NCBI GenBank assembly: GCA_942490985.1
Contig: CALNYW010000005.1
Span: forward strand, 696,241-760,240
DNA length: 64,000 nucleotides
From: Thiosocius sp942490985
GTDB taxonomy: Bacteria; Pseudomonadota; Gammaproteobacteria; Chromatiales; Chromatiaceae
Direction of reading: 5' to 3'
The notes beneath the pieces were generated by a model, which worked only from the letters and a program-made list of their open reading frames with translations, ran no database searches and had not been told where the DNA came from. Every line of letters starts with the position of its first letter. Position 1 is the first letter of the stretch. Below are positions 15,894 through 24,626 of the stretch, in pieces. The translations under genes and the position numbers were made by a program.

Positions 15894-16432
15894 CCGCTGA
15901 AAGCCTGTTTGGACGAAAGATAGGCCAGCTCCTCATCGGTGCTCGGCCGGCCGAGGATAGCGTTGCGATGGGGGAAACGTCCGAACCGTCGCACCAAGTC
16001 GCGATGGTGTCGGGCAAAGCGCAGGTTTTCTTCCAGCGCGGCCGCCTCGAAAAGCGCGACGGCCTGGTCTTGATCTGCCAGGCTTTCGCTATGCATCAAC
16101 GGCATGTAAAGAAACGCTAATTGATCTCGCCGGAGCGTTCGATCGAATCCGAAGGCCAACGCGTGTCTGGTGACGGCGATGGCCTTGGCCTCGGTGGCAA
16201 ACGATGCGGGTTGGTTGCGAAACATGTTGAGCGGCAGTTGGTCGAGCACGATAACGAGTGCCAGGGTGCCTTCTGCGGTCGCCAACCAGGCGTCCAGGTC
16301 GCCCCTCGATGCGGCTTGCCAGAGGGCCTCAAAACGGTTGCGGATCTCGGCATCGAGCGCGGGGGTCGCGTTGAACCACCGTTTGTCCATTCCCTCGGCA
16401 AACCAGAAATCGAGGACGTCGCTAGGCGTCAT
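15890..16432 (-). CDS. DUF924 family protein
   Basis: A 180-residue helical protein of the DUF924 family, recognised by the opening DVLDFWFAEG, the segment VIVLDQLPLNMFRNQPASF and the LYMPLMHSESLADQDQ motif. Family members have a TPR-like fold and no settled biochemical role. It lies five bases downstream of the DUF302 gene and overlaps the next small gene, so it belongs to the end of the minus-strand metal operon or a sub-operon of it. Confidence 0.88.
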   Translation of the reverse strand: MTPSDVLDFWFAEGMDKRWFNATPALDAEIRNRFEALWQAASRGDLDAWLATAEGTLALVIVLDQLPLNMFRNQPASFATEAKAIAVTRHALAFGFDRTLRRDQLAFLYMPLMHSESLADQDQAVALFEAAALEENLRFARHHRDLVRRFGRFPHRNAILGRPSTDEELAYLSSKQAFSG

Positions 16433-16437
16433 GTTGG

Positions 16438-16827
16438 CTAGCTAGTCAGCGATGCCTGCACGCGTTGCAGGCGGGCTTTGACATCGTTAGCGAGCGCGCT
16501 GACCTCGGGCTTGTTGACCAGTGCCAGAACGGCAACTGGATCCATAAAGGCGACGGTCACTTGGCCACCCGCTTCTTCGCGGACCACCACGTTGCAGGGT
16601 AGCAGCAGACCAATGTCGGCATCGGCATTGATTGCCTGGTGAGCGAGCTTCGGATTACAGGCACCCAGGATACGATAGGGCCGTTGCTCGACATCGAGCT
16701 TGGCTTTGAAGGTTGCGGCAACGTCGATGTCGGTCAAGACACCGAAGCCTTCCTCCTTTAGCGCGGCCGTTACCTTTTCAATCGTGGTGTCAAAATCGAA
16801 TGTCGGGTTGGCAAAGAAGCCGTACAT
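16438..16827 (-). CDS. DUF302 family protein
   Basis: A 129-residue protein of the DUF302 family, seen in FDTTIEKVTAALKEEGFGVLTDIDV, YRILGACNPKLAHQAINAD, GLLLPCNVVVREE and VAFMDPVAVLAL. Members occur beside sulfur-oxidation and metal-resistance genes; their biochemistry is unclear. It follows the cusA-like gene by 63 bases in the same direction. Confidence 0.9.
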   Translation of the reverse strand: MYGFFANPTFDFDTTIEKVTAALKEEGFGVLTDIDVAATFKAKLDVEQRPYRILGACNPKLAHQAINADADIGLLLPCNVVVREEAGGQVTVAFMDPVAVLALVNKPEVSALANDVKARLQRVQASLTS

Positions 16828-16890
16828 TGCGTATTCCTCTGGGTGAGTAAAGTGTGTCGAGCGACAAGTCGCATTGTGCCATCGATACGG

Positions 16891-19800
16891 TCACGTCGGC
16901 GCGGACTGTGCTGCGATCCGTGGCCTCGCTGTCCGGCTCTTCCACAACAAGTAGATGACCGGTATGACAAACAGCGACAGCAACGGCGCCGTGATCATGC
17001 CGCCAATCATCGGCGCCGCGATGCGGCTCATGATCTCAGAACCGGTGCCGGTGCCGAGAAATATCGGTAGCAGGCCGGCGATGATCGTCGCCACGGTCAT
17101 CGCCTTCGGCCGAACGCGCATCACCGCCCCCTCCATGATCGCGTCGTGCAGTACCTGCGGGGTTAATGGCTGATCGCGCGTGTGATCACGCAGGGCGTTG
17201 TCGAGATAGACCAGCATGATCACGCCAAATTCGGCCGCCACGCCCGCCAGCGCGATAAAGCCCACCCCAACGGCCACCGACAGGTTGTAGTCGAGCAGAT
17301 AGATGAGCCAAAACCCCCCGACCAACGCGAACGGCAGTGACGCCATCACGATCAACGCCTGACCCGCATGGCGGAAGGTGAGATACAACAACACGAAGAT
17401 AACCACCAGCGTCAGCGGAATGACCTGGTTCAGGCGGGCCTGTGCACGCAGCATGTATTCGTACTGGCCTGACCAGGTTATCGAATAGCCCGCGGGCAGA
17501 TCGACCTGCTCGCGCACCGCTTGCTGCGCAGTGGCGACGTAGCTGCCGAGATCGGCGTCACGGATATCGACGAAGGTCCAGCCATTGAGGCGGCCGTTCT
17601 CGCTCTTGAGCATCGGCGGGCCATCGACGATTTTGACCTCGGCGATTTGACCCAACGGTATCTGCGCACCGGACGTCGTCACCAGGGGTAAAGCGCGCAG
17701 CTTTTCCAGGCTGTCGCGGCGCTCACGCGGGAAGCGCAGATTGACCGGATAGCGCTCCAGACCCTCAACGGTCTGCGTGATGTTGATGCCACCAACGGCC
17801 GCGGCAATCACCTGGTTGATGTCATTGATGTTGAGGCCGAGCCTCGCCGCGGCCAGCCGGTCCGGCACGATGTCAATGTAACGGCCGCCGGCAACGCGTT
17901 CAGAATAGGCCGAGGTGGTGCCGGGCACCGCCATCACGACCTTTTCGATCTGCTGCCCGATACGCTCGATCTCACGCAGGTCCGGCCCGGCCACCTTGAT
18001 GCCGACCGGTGTCTTGATGCCGGTCGCCAGCATGTCGATGCGGGTCTTGATCGGCATCACCCAGGCATTGGTAACCCCCGGGTATTGGATGGCGGCATCC
18101 AGCTCGGTGATCAATTTTCTGGTTGTCATGCCAGCGCGCCATTGGTCTTTCGGCTTGAGCTGGATGACGGTCTCGATCATCGTCAGCGGTGCCGGGTCCG
18201 TTGCCGTATCGGCTCGCCCGATCTTGCCGAACACGCGCTTTACCTCGGGAATCTGCTTGATCAGACGGTCGGTCTGCTGCAGCAGTTCTTGGGCCTTGCC
18301 GATCGACAGGCCGGGCAAGGTGGTCGGCATGTACATCAAGTCACCCTCGTCCAACTCGGGCATGAATTCACTTCCAAGCCCGGTGCCGAAGCGTGCCAGC
18401 CAGGGTGTGTCGCGAAACGTCTGCTTCCAGGCTTTCGCCAGCTCGGTTTGCAGCTGATCGACGCGCGCGACCATTGGTTGCGGTGTGCCGGTCGCCACTT
18501 CGACGACTTGAAATGGCCATTTCAACGGTGCCAGGAAGCCGGTGATGCCGGCGATCGGAATGACCAGACTCAACATCACCAGCCCGGTGGCAAATAGGGT
18601 GAGGCGTGGGCGTCGAAGGACGGCCGTCAGCAATGGTTTGTAGAGCCAGATCAGCAATCGATTCAACGGGTTCTTGTGTTCAGCGGGAATGCGCCCGCGA
18701 ATGAAGTAACCCATCAGCACCGGAACCAACGTCACCGCGAGGCCGGCCGACGCCGCCATGGCATAGGTCTTGGTATAGGCCAATGGCGAGAACAGCCGTC
18801 CTTCCTGCGCTTCGAGGGTGAATACCGGCAGGAAACTCAGCGTAATGATCAGTAGCGAGAAGAACAGCGCTGGGCCGACCTCCGTTGCCGCCGCGGTGAT
18901 GACTTCCCAGTGCTTTTGCCCGGTCGCGTCGGTGCCGTGTTTAAGGCGGTACCGCTCGAGGTGCTTGTGGGCATTCTCAATCATCACGATCGCCGCATCG
19001 ACCATGGCCCCGATCGCAATGGCGATGCCACCGAGCGACATGATGTTGGCGTTGATGCCCTGTTGTTGCATGACAACGAACGACGCCAGAATACCCAGCG
19101 GCAGGGTCACGATAGCGACGAACGCCGAGCGTAGGTGGAACAGGAAGATCAGGCATACAATCGCGACGACGATTAATTCCTCGACCAGTTTTTCCGACAG
19201 GTTGTCGACGGCTCGCTCGATCAATGCTGAACGATCGTAGGTCTCGACGATTTCAACCCCGGGGGGCAGACCCTGGCGTAACTGGTCGAGCTTGGTTTTG
19301 ACCCGCTTGATCGTCGCCAGCGCATTCTCACCCGAGCGCATCACAACGATGCCCCCGGTGACCTCGCCTTCGCCATCCAGGTCGGCGATGACGCGGCGCA
19401 TCTCCGGCCCGATCTGCACCGTCGCGAGATCGCGCAGCAGCACCGGTGTCCCGGTGTCGTTCACCTTGATCGGAATACTGCGGAGATCTTCAACGCCGCG
19501 CAGGTAGCCACGGGTTCGGACCATGTACTCGGCTTCCGCCAGCTCGAGGACGGACCCGCCGACTTCGCGGTTGGCCGCCTGGATCGCCGCCGAGACCCGC
19601 GCCAGCGAAACGCCGTAAGCGCGCAGTTTTTCCGGGTCGACAACGACTTGGTACTGGCGGACCATGCCGCCGACCGTCGCCACCTCGGATACCCCGGGCA
19701 CCGTCTGCAGTTCGTATTTCAGGAACCAGTCCTGCAGGCTGCGCAGCTCGGCCAAGTCATGCTGCCCGGTTCGATCGACCAAGGCGTAGTTGTAGACCCA

Positions 19801-20211
19801 GCCGACGCCGGTCGCGTCCGGTCCCAGTCTCGGTTGCACCCCTTCCGGTAGATTGGCGGCCGCCTGGTTGAGGTATTCCAACACCCGCGCCCGGGCCCAA
19901 TAGAGATCGGTGGCGTCGTCGAATATCACGTAGACATAGCTGTCACCGAAAAACGAGTAGCCGCGCACCACCTTTGCCCCGGGCACCGACAACATGGTCG
20001 TCGTGATCGGGTAGGTGACTTGTTCTTCCACCACCCGCGGCGCTTGTCCCGGGAAGGTCGTCTTGATGATGACCTGTACATCGGAAAGGTCCGGGATGGC
20101 ATCCAGCGGGGTGTTTTTCAGTGCCACCACGCCCCAGCCGGTAAGCACCAGCGTGGCGAGTAGCACCAAGAAACGATTGTGTACCGACCAGGCAATTAAT
20201 CGACTCAACAT
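16891..20211 (-). CDS. cusA: Heavy-metal RND efflux pump, CusA-like
   Basis: A 1106-residue inner-membrane proton antiporter that exports metal ions, probably Cu(I)/Ag(I), through a tripartite envelope complex. The N-terminus (WSVHNRFLVLLATLVLTGWG) and the NTPLDAIPDLSDVQVIIKT, AMVDAAIVMIENAHKHLE (TM4 proton-relay region) and SEFMPELDEGDLMYMPTTLPG segments match the CusA/HME-RND group. Twelve TM segments and two large periplasmic loops are expected from this length. The membrane fusion partner is encoded 10 bases upstream. No outer-membrane CusC gene is in the window. Metal choice (copper/silver rather than cobalt-zinc) is inferred from the partner's copper-type binding domains. Confidence 0.92.
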   Translation of the reverse strand: MLSRLIAWSVHNRFLVLLATLVLTGWGVVALKNTPLDAIPDLSDVQVIIKTTFPGQAPRVVEEQVTYPITTTMLSVPGAKVVRGYSFFGDSYVYVIFDDATDLYWARARVLEYLNQAAANLPEGVQPRLGPDATGVGWVYNYALVDRTGQHDLAELRSLQDWFLKYELQTVPGVSEVATVGGMVRQYQVVVDPEKLRAYGVSLARVSAAIQAANREVGGSVLELAEAEYMVRTRGYLRGVEDLRSIPIKVNDTGTPVLLRDLATVQIGPEMRRVIADLDGEGEVTGGIVVMRSGENALATIKRVKTKLDQLRQGLPPGVEIVETYDRSALIERAVDNLSEKLVEELIVVAIVCLIFLFHLRSAFVAIVTLPLGILASFVVMQQQGINANIMSLGGIAIAIGAMVDAAIVMIENAHKHLERYRLKHGTDATGQKHWEVITAAATEVGPALFFSLLIITLSFLPVFTLEAQEGRLFSPLAYTKTYAMAASAGLAVTLVPVLMGYFIRGRIPAEHKNPLNRLLIWLYKPLLTAVLRRPRLTLFATGLVMLSLVIPIAGITGFLAPLKWPFQVVEVATGTPQPMVARVDQLQTELAKAWKQTFRDTPWLARFGTGLGSEFMPELDEGDLMYMPTTLPGLSIGKAQELLQQTDRLIKQIPEVKRVFGKIGRADTATDPAPLTMIETVIQLKPKDQWRAGMTTRKLITELDAAIQYPGVTNAWVMPIKTRIDMLATGIKTPVGIKVAGPDLREIERIGQQIEKVVMAVPGTTSAYSERVAGGRYIDIVPDRLAAARLGLNINDINQVIAAAVGGINITQTVEGLERYPVNLRFPRERRDSLEKLRALPLVTTSGAQIPLGQIAEVKIVDGPPMLKSENGRLNGWTFVDIRDADLGSYVATAQQAVREQVDLPAGYSITWSGQYEYMLRAQARLNQVIPLTLVVIFVLLYLTFRHAGQALIVMASLPFALVGGFWLIYLLDYNLSVAVGVGFIALAGVAAEFGVIMLVYLDNALRDHTRDQPLTPQVLHDAIMEGAVMRVRPKAMTVATIIAGLLPIFLGTGTGSEIMSRIAAPMIGGMITAPLLSLFVIPVIYLLWKSRTARPRIAAQSAPT

Positions 20212-20221
20212 GTGCGTGGCC

Positions 20222-21775
20222 TCACTGCTGTGCTTGCGCGTCAGCGCCTTGCGGAGGCGCCTCGCTCATGCGCAAGAAACTGGCCTGCAGACTGGCCTCG
20301 GAGTCGATCAGAAACTGCCCCGATACGACGACTTCGTCGCCTTCCTTGATGCCGCTGAGGATCTCGACGTAGTCACCGGCCGCCATACCGGTGACCACAT
20401 CGACGGGTTGGAACCGACCGTCCCCGACGGCCAGCACAACGGCCGTGCGCTCGCCGGTTTCAATCACCGCCTCGGCGGGCACGGCGAGGGTGTCGTGCTT
20501 GGGACCCCCGTAGACAATAACGTCGGCAAACATGTTGGCCTTAAGCAGGTATTCGGGATTCTCGAAGGCCAGGCGCACCGTCAGGGTGCGTGAGGTCGCA
20601 TCCAGTTCGGGGTAGATGTATTCCACCTCGCCCTTCCAGACTCGACCCGGGTAGGCCGGCACGCGAATCTCGGCGCTGAGGCCCTCGGCCAACCAGTCGA
20701 TCTGATGCTCGTAGACATCGACCAGGACCCAGACGCGGCTGAGGTCAGCGATCGTCACGATTTCCATGTTGGGCTCGACGTACATGCCCTGGCGCACACC
20801 GAGCATGGTGACCACACCGTCGGCGTTCGATACCACGGGCACGGTGTTGAAAGACTCCCCGCGTCGCTGGATCGCCGAGATGGTCTCTTCCGTCACGCCA
20901 AGCAGCCGCAGGCGGTTGCGCGCCTTTTCAACTTTCACCTGGCTGTTCGATTGGCCGAGCGCGATCAGGTAATCGACCTGGGCTGACAGGATTTCCTCGG
21001 AATACAGGCGCCCGATGCGCTGGCCACGTTTGATCGGTTGGCCCTCGATTCGCACATCCAAGGTCTCGAGCCACCCCGCGGCGCGCGGATGAACATGGGC
21101 CAGCCGGGTCTCGTCGTAAACGATTCGGCCGACCGTCTCGATGTATTTCCATAGGGTGGTGCGGCGTGCCGGCGCCGAACGAACCCCCATGCTATTGATC
21201 ACGGCATTGCTGATCTCGACCGTCGGGTTCTGGCTCCGGTCGGTACTGATCGCCTTTTGCACCAGATCCATGCCGCAGATCGGGCAGCTGCCCGCCTCGT
21301 CACGCACGATCTGTGGGTGCATCGGGCATATGTAAGTCGGATCCAGGTGTTTTTCGGCGTGCGCCATCGCGGTCTCTGGGCTGCTAGTGACCTGCTTTTC
21401 GACCAGGTCCATGCCACAGATCGGACAACTGCCCGCTTCGTCGCGGACGATCTGCGGGTGCATCGGGCAGATGTAAGTGGGATCCAGGTGTTTTTCGGCG
21501 TGCGCCATCGCGGTCTCTGGGCTGCTGGTGACCTGCTTTTCGACCAGGTCCATGCCACAGATCGGGCAACTGCCCGCTTCGTCGCGGACGATCTGCGGGT
21601 GCATTGGGCAGATGTAAGTCGGATCCAGGTGCTTCGCCGCGTGCATGAGCGCGCTGTCACCAGCGGCGTCGGCGTGGCCTTCAGTCGGACCGTTGTGCTG
21701 GCTGCATCCGGCCAAGATCAAAGCCGCGATAAGGGCAATAAGGGAAAAGAAACGTTTGTTAGTGCTCACTATCAT
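20222..21775 (-). CDS. cusB: RND membrane fusion lipoprotein CusB-like, with three metal-binding domains
   Basis: A 517-residue periplasmic adaptor. The lipobox LAGC (Cys24) is followed by three tandem 47-residue repeats (42-88, 89-135 and 136 to about 174), each with the heavy-metal-binding motif YICPMHPQIV...GSCPICGM. The adaptor body comes after that: barrel-sandwich and beta-barrel parts (PRAAGWLETLDVRIEGQPIKRG, GMYVEPNMEIVTIADLSRVWV, PVDVVTGMAAGDYVEILSGIKEGDEVV). Such domains usually occur once; three near-identical copies are unusual. It delivers metal to CusA, encoded 10 bases downstream. Confidence 0.92.
   Translation of the reverse strand: MIVSTNKRFFSLIALIAALILAGCSQHNGPTEGHADAAGDSALMHAAKHLDPTYICPMHPQIVRDEAGSCPICGMDLVEKQVTSSPETAMAHAEKHLDPTYICPMHPQIVRDEAGSCPICGMDLVEKQVTSSPETAMAHAEKHLDPTYICPMHPQIVRDEAGSCPICGMDLVQKAISTDRSQNPTVEISNAVINSMGVRSAPARRTTLWKYIETVGRIVYDETRLAHVHPRAAGWLETLDVRIEGQPIKRGQRIGRLYSEEILSAQVDYLIALGQSNSQVKVEKARNRLRLLGVTEETISAIQRRGESFNTVPVVSNADGVVTMLGVRQGMYVEPNMEIVTIADLSRVWVLVDVYEHQIDWLAEGLSAEIRVPAYPGRVWKGEVEYIYPELDATSRTLTVRLAFENPEYLLKANMFADVIVYGGPKHDTLAVPAEAVIETGERTAVVLAVGDGRFQPVDVVTGMAAGDYVEILSGIKEGDEVVVSGQFLIDSEASLQASFLRMSEAPPQGADAQAQQ
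21254..21652 (-). repeat. Three tandem 141-bp repeats in the cusB-like gene
   Basis: Copies at 21512-21652, 21371-21511 and 21254-21370 (the last shortened). Each encodes the Cys/Met/His metal-binding module of the adaptor. The middle and upstream copies are nearly identical at DNA level, indicating recent duplication. Confidence 0.92.
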
Positions 21776-21843
21776 CTACCTCGAATCGGTAACGCGGCTG
21801 GCCTCGGATTGACCCCGACGCCAGCATGGTGGTGGTTGCCGTT

Positions 21844-22230
21844 TCAGGTAGAAATAGGTGGGCGGAATGGGGCTTGACAGGGGGCCAGTGGCAAAGTGAC
21901 GGAGGTCAATCGCTCGCGGTGGTGGTGTCTGAAGTGAAAGTTAGTGCTCACTTCTATCGAAGGAATTGCGGCTGAGGCGGCAAAGGTACAGCATTGACAC
22001 GCCCCCATCGGTGCGCCGCCCGCGCAGTGATCGCAGTTATCGGCACTGGCCATCTCATGTTCGGCCGGGTGATCCGGTCCCGCAGGCATCGCCGGGCAAC
22101 AGGGCATCTGCCCGGCCGTCGTTGCGAACAGCTCCGCAGCAGCCGCGCCCAACGGCGCCCACAGCGGCGCCAGCACCAGCAGTATCGCGAGGTAGATGCT
22201 GAGCGTTCGGTTGGGGGCCTGTTGGGTCAT
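21844..22230 (-). CDS. Exported Cys/Met/His-rich protein, probable metal binder
   Basis: A 128-residue protein with a signal peptide or N-terminal membrane segment (about 10-33, ending AAAA). The mature part is rich in possible copper ligands: MPCCPAM (42-48), C66-DH-C69, C78-Q-C80-C81 and an HFRHHH run near 99-104. It lies 68 bases before the cusB-like gene and 21 bases after the HMA gene, in the same direction, so it fits a periplasmic copper buffer or sensor. No named family was recognised. Confidence 0.7.
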   Translation of the reverse strand: MTQQAPNRTLSIYLAILLVLAPLWAPLGAAAAELFATTAGQMPCCPAMPAGPDHPAEHEMASADNCDHCAGGAPMGACQCCTFAASAAIPSIEVSTNFHFRHHHRERLTSVTLPLAPCQAPFRPPIST

Positions 22231-22251
22231 ATCGGGCGTTGCAGGGCGGTG

Positions 22252-22545
22252 TCAGTCATTTTTTTGTCTCGCGTTGTCGATTCGGCCAACCGCGCAGCTG
22301 ACGAACGATTTGGCCTTCGCTTTCGCGGATTGGATCCCCTCGACCGAGCCCGTTTCGGGGTAGCCCATGCTGGCCAGCGCTTCGATCACCTGGGAACGCC
22401 ATTCTGGGTTACCGTCAACCTGAACCTCGCCGGCTTCGACATTTACCTCGACCGCCTGAGCCAGTTCGCTGTCGATCAGTTTGCTGCGAATACTGCTCAC
22501 ACAACCCTCGCATTTGATGTTCTCTACGGAGACGCTGTAATTCAT
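22252..22545 (-). CDS. Heavy-metal-associated (HMA) domain protein, CopZ-like
   Basis: A 97-residue protein with one HMA domain (residues 1-68). Its metal loop is IKCEGC (Cys12, Cys15), where the more common form is MxCxxC. The fold elements NYSVSVENI, VEVNVEAGEVQVDG and VIEALASMGYPE are present, and a short basic tail follows. I chose the ATG at 22545 because GGGAGGAGC directly precedes it at proper distance. It is the first gene of the minus-strand copper operon and likely shuttles copper in the cytoplasm. Confidence 0.85.
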   Translation of the reverse strand: MNYSVSVENIKCEGCVSSIRSKLIDSELAQAVEVNVEAGEVQVDGNPEWRSQVIEALASMGYPETGSVEGIQSAKAKAKSFVSCAVGRIDNARQKND

Positions 22546-22565
22546 CGCTCCTCCCGAATTCCTAT

Positions 22566-22577
22566 CCATTGCAATGG
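22566..22577. promoter_or_regulatory. Perfect 12-bp palindrome in divergent promoter region
   Basis: CCATTGCAATGG lies in the 86-base gap between the HMA gene and the divergent membrane protein gene, 21 bases before the HMA start. A second palindrome with the same TTGCAA core is at 22611-22620. It is a candidate operator of the copper operon; the regulator is not in the window. Confidence 0.4.
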
Positions 22578-22610
22578 TCACAAGTCTAGTTGGGTTCAGG
22601 TTACCCTGCC

Positions 22611-22620
22611 CTTTGCAAAG
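22611..22620. promoter_or_regulatory. Perfect 10-bp palindrome CTTTGCAAAG
   Basis: It shares the TTGCAA core with the palindrome at 22566-22577; the centres are 44 bases apart (about four helical turns). It sits 11 bases before the divergent plus-strand gene start. Confidence 0.35.
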
Positions 22621-22631
22621 AATGGGGGAAT

Positions 22632-23051
22632 ATGATGGACCCAACAGAAACCCAAAGCGCTGATCCAATCGCTCGGCGCAAGCTGCTCCGGCAACTCTGG
22701 CCGCTGGGTGTTCTGGGACTGCTGATCGCCGCTGGATTGACCATTTGGATCAATGCAACCGAGAGAGCAGCGGCACTTACGCCGCTGATCGCGGCATTGC
22801 TTGTATTGTGTTTGATCAGCCTGGCAATGCTCAAGCCGCTCCACCGCCTCTGGCGCTTCGGGCGAGACGCGCGACAACAACGACGCTACCCTCCGCTCGG
22901 GCTGGCGGTTGTTCGCGACACCCGCGTGCAGCAAGGCGATATCGCGCAACGTCGGGGCAAACGACTGCAGGATCTGGCGGTACTGATGGCAGTATTCGTC
23001 GTGTTGTTGCCGATTACAATCGGCTGGCGGTTGGTTCAGCTCGCGGTTTAG
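22632..23051 (+). CDS. Small integral membrane protein of unknown function
   Basis: A 139-residue protein with hydrophobic segments at about 22-42, 47-67 and 116-136 and a basic cytoplasmic loop (RFGRDARQQRRYPP; RGKRLQDL). The ATG pair at 22632/22635 follows GGGGGAA; the second ATG has the better spacing. It diverges from the copper operon across an 86-base region holding two palindromes. I do not recognise the family. Confidence 0.65.
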   Translation: MMDPTETQSADPIARRKLLRQLWPLGVLGLLIAAGLTIWINATERAAALTPLIAALLVLCLISLAMLKPLHRLWRFGRDARQQRRYPPLGLAVVRDTRVQQGDIAQRRGKRLQDLAVLMAVFVVLLPITIGWRLVQLAV

Positions 23052-23065
23052 CGGGGGACCCGTCG

Positions 23066-23088
23066 CAACGCCAGCGGGCCGGGCGTTG
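23066..23088. terminator. Hairpin between convergent genes, possible bidirectional terminator
   Basis: CAACGCC and GGCGTTG form a 7-bp stem with a GC-rich 9-base loop, placed between the ends of the plus-strand membrane gene and gpsA. No T-run is present on either side. Confidence 0.35.
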
Positions 23089-23120
23089 CCGCGACATTGA
23101 GCCACTCGGCGCTTGATTGC

Positions 23121-24122
23121 CTATTCAGGTTTTGCCTCTCTGCTCAGCAGGTTGCGCACGGCGGCCTCCGGTGACAGTCCTTCGTAGAGCACCCGGTAGG
23201 TTTGTTCCGTAATAGGCATCTCAACGCCAAGCCTATGGGCCTTGGCGCGCACCTCGCGGGCCGTCGCCACCCCCTCGACCTCCTGACCAATCGCCGACCG
23301 CGCGGCGGCGACATCGCTACCGTCGGCAAGTGCCAGCCCCAGGCGCCGATTGCGTGATTGATCATCCGTGCAGGTCAGCGCCAGGTCGCCAAGACCGGCC
23401 AGCCCCATGAAGGTCTCCGGTTTGCCGCCCAGCGCCAGGCCGAGCTGCATGATTTCGTGCAGACCGCGCGTAATCAGCGCTGCGCGGGCGTTGGCGCCGA
23501 ATCCCAGACCATCCGAGATACCGGCCGCGATTGCCATGATGTTCTTGCAGGCGCCGCCGACCTGAACGCCGACCAGGTCGGCGCTGGTGTATGCGCGAAA
23601 GTGCTCGCCGTGCAAGTAGCCGGCTATCCGCTCGGCGTGGTCTGGGTCGTCGGCGGCAACGGTGATCGCGGTTGGCAGGCCACGGGCGACCTCGCCGGCG
23701 AAGGTCGGGCCGGAGATGACGGCCAGGTGGCAGTCCGGCAGTGTGCGGTTCGCGACGGTGCTGAGCAGTTCCTGGCTGCCGGGGTCGAAACCCTTGGTCG
23801 CCCAGCTCAATGTCTCCAGTCCGGGGCGCGCCTGTGCCACCATGGCACAGGCCGATGCGAACGCATGTGAGGGGACGACGACCAGCACCTCATCGGCATC
23901 ACTGACGCATTCGGCGAGGTGGTTGCTGGCAGTCAGCCCATCGGGCAGAGCGACGCCCGGCAGATATTGGCGGTTCTCCTTATCCTGCTGGAGCGCCTTC
24001 ACTTCGTCGGGCGCGTGGCCCCATAACGCGACCTGGCAACCGTTGCGTGCGAGGCGGATAGCCAACGCGGTGCCCCAGGAGCCGGCACCGAGAACGGCTA
24101 TCTTGGCCGCGTCAGCGCTCAA
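23121..24122 (-). CDS. gpsA: Glycerol-3-phosphate dehydrogenase [NAD(P)+]
   Basis: Makes sn-glycerol-3-phosphate from dihydroxyacetone phosphate for phospholipid synthesis. The 333-residue protein shows the Rossmann motif VLGAGSWGTALA (9-20), the SHAFASA and WATKGFDP segments, GPTFAGEVARGLPTA, and the catalytic-region GACKNIMAIAAGISDGLG and GLGDLALTCT. It starts two bases after the secB stop. The gpsA-secB order is standard in gammaproteobacteria. Confidence 0.97.
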   Translation of the reverse strand: MSADAAKIAVLGAGSWGTALAIRLARNGCQVALWGHAPDEVKALQQDKENRQYLPGVALPDGLTASNHLAECVSDADEVLVVVPSHAFASACAMVAQARPGLETLSWATKGFDPGSQELLSTVANRTLPDCHLAVISGPTFAGEVARGLPTAITVAADDPDHAERIAGYLHGEHFRAYTSADLVGVQVGGACKNIMAIAAGISDGLGFGANARAALITRGLHEIMQLGLALGGKPETFMGLAGLGDLALTCTDDQSRNRRLGLALADGSDVAAARSAIGQEVEGVATAREVRAKAHRLGVEMPITEQTYRVLYEGLSPEAAVRNLLSREAKPE

Positions 24123-24124
24123 CG

Positions 24125-24607
24125 TCAGTGGCTGGTCGGCGCGTCGCCATCTTCAGCGGCCGCTGCCTGTTGCGCCTTGGCCTGGCGTTGTTGGGCGTAC
24201 AGCGCCTCGAAATTGACCGGTTGCAGGACGAACTGCGGAAAACTGCCCCGCGAGACGAGGTCCGAGACCAGTTCGCGGGCATAGGGAAACAGCACGTTGG
24301 GGGCCGCAACGCCGAGCACCGCATCAGTCTCCTCGTCGCTGAACCCCTGGACGGTGAACAGGCCAGCCTGCTGTACCTCTACCATGAACACCGTGTTGTC
24401 GTTGTGCTTGGCCTCCACATTCACTTTTAAGACCAGCTCGATGGTCCCTTCACCGTGATTGTGTATCTCGCTGCCCAGGCCAATGTTGATCTCAGGCTGC
24501 CAGTTCTCTTTGAACACAGTCGGCGAATTCGGCGCCTCGAACGACAGGTCTTTGGTATAGATTCGCTGGACCAGAAACTGGCGTTGTACAGGTTGTTCGT
24601 CGCTCAC
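24125..24607 (-). CDS. secB: Protein-export chaperone SecB
   Basis: Keeps precursor proteins unfolded and hands them to SecA. It is 160 residues long, with family segments FLVQRIYTKDLSFEAPNSP, NIGLGSEIH, VMVEVQQAGLF-type strand (here FMVEVQQAGLFTVQGF), NVLFPYARELVSDLVSRGSFPQ and LQPVNFEALY. It lies between the yibN-like rhodanese gene (19 bases upstream) and gpsA. Confidence 0.97.
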   Translation of the reverse strand: MSDEQPVQRQFLVQRIYTKDLSFEAPNSPTVFKENWQPEINIGLGSEIHNHGEGTIELVLKVNVEAKHNDNTVFMVEVQQAGLFTVQGFSDEETDAVLGVAAPNVLFPYARELVSDLVSRGSFPQFVLQPVNFEALYAQQRQAKAQQAAAAEDGDAPTSH

Positions 24608-24626
24608 GGGGTTCTCCTTGGCGCGG

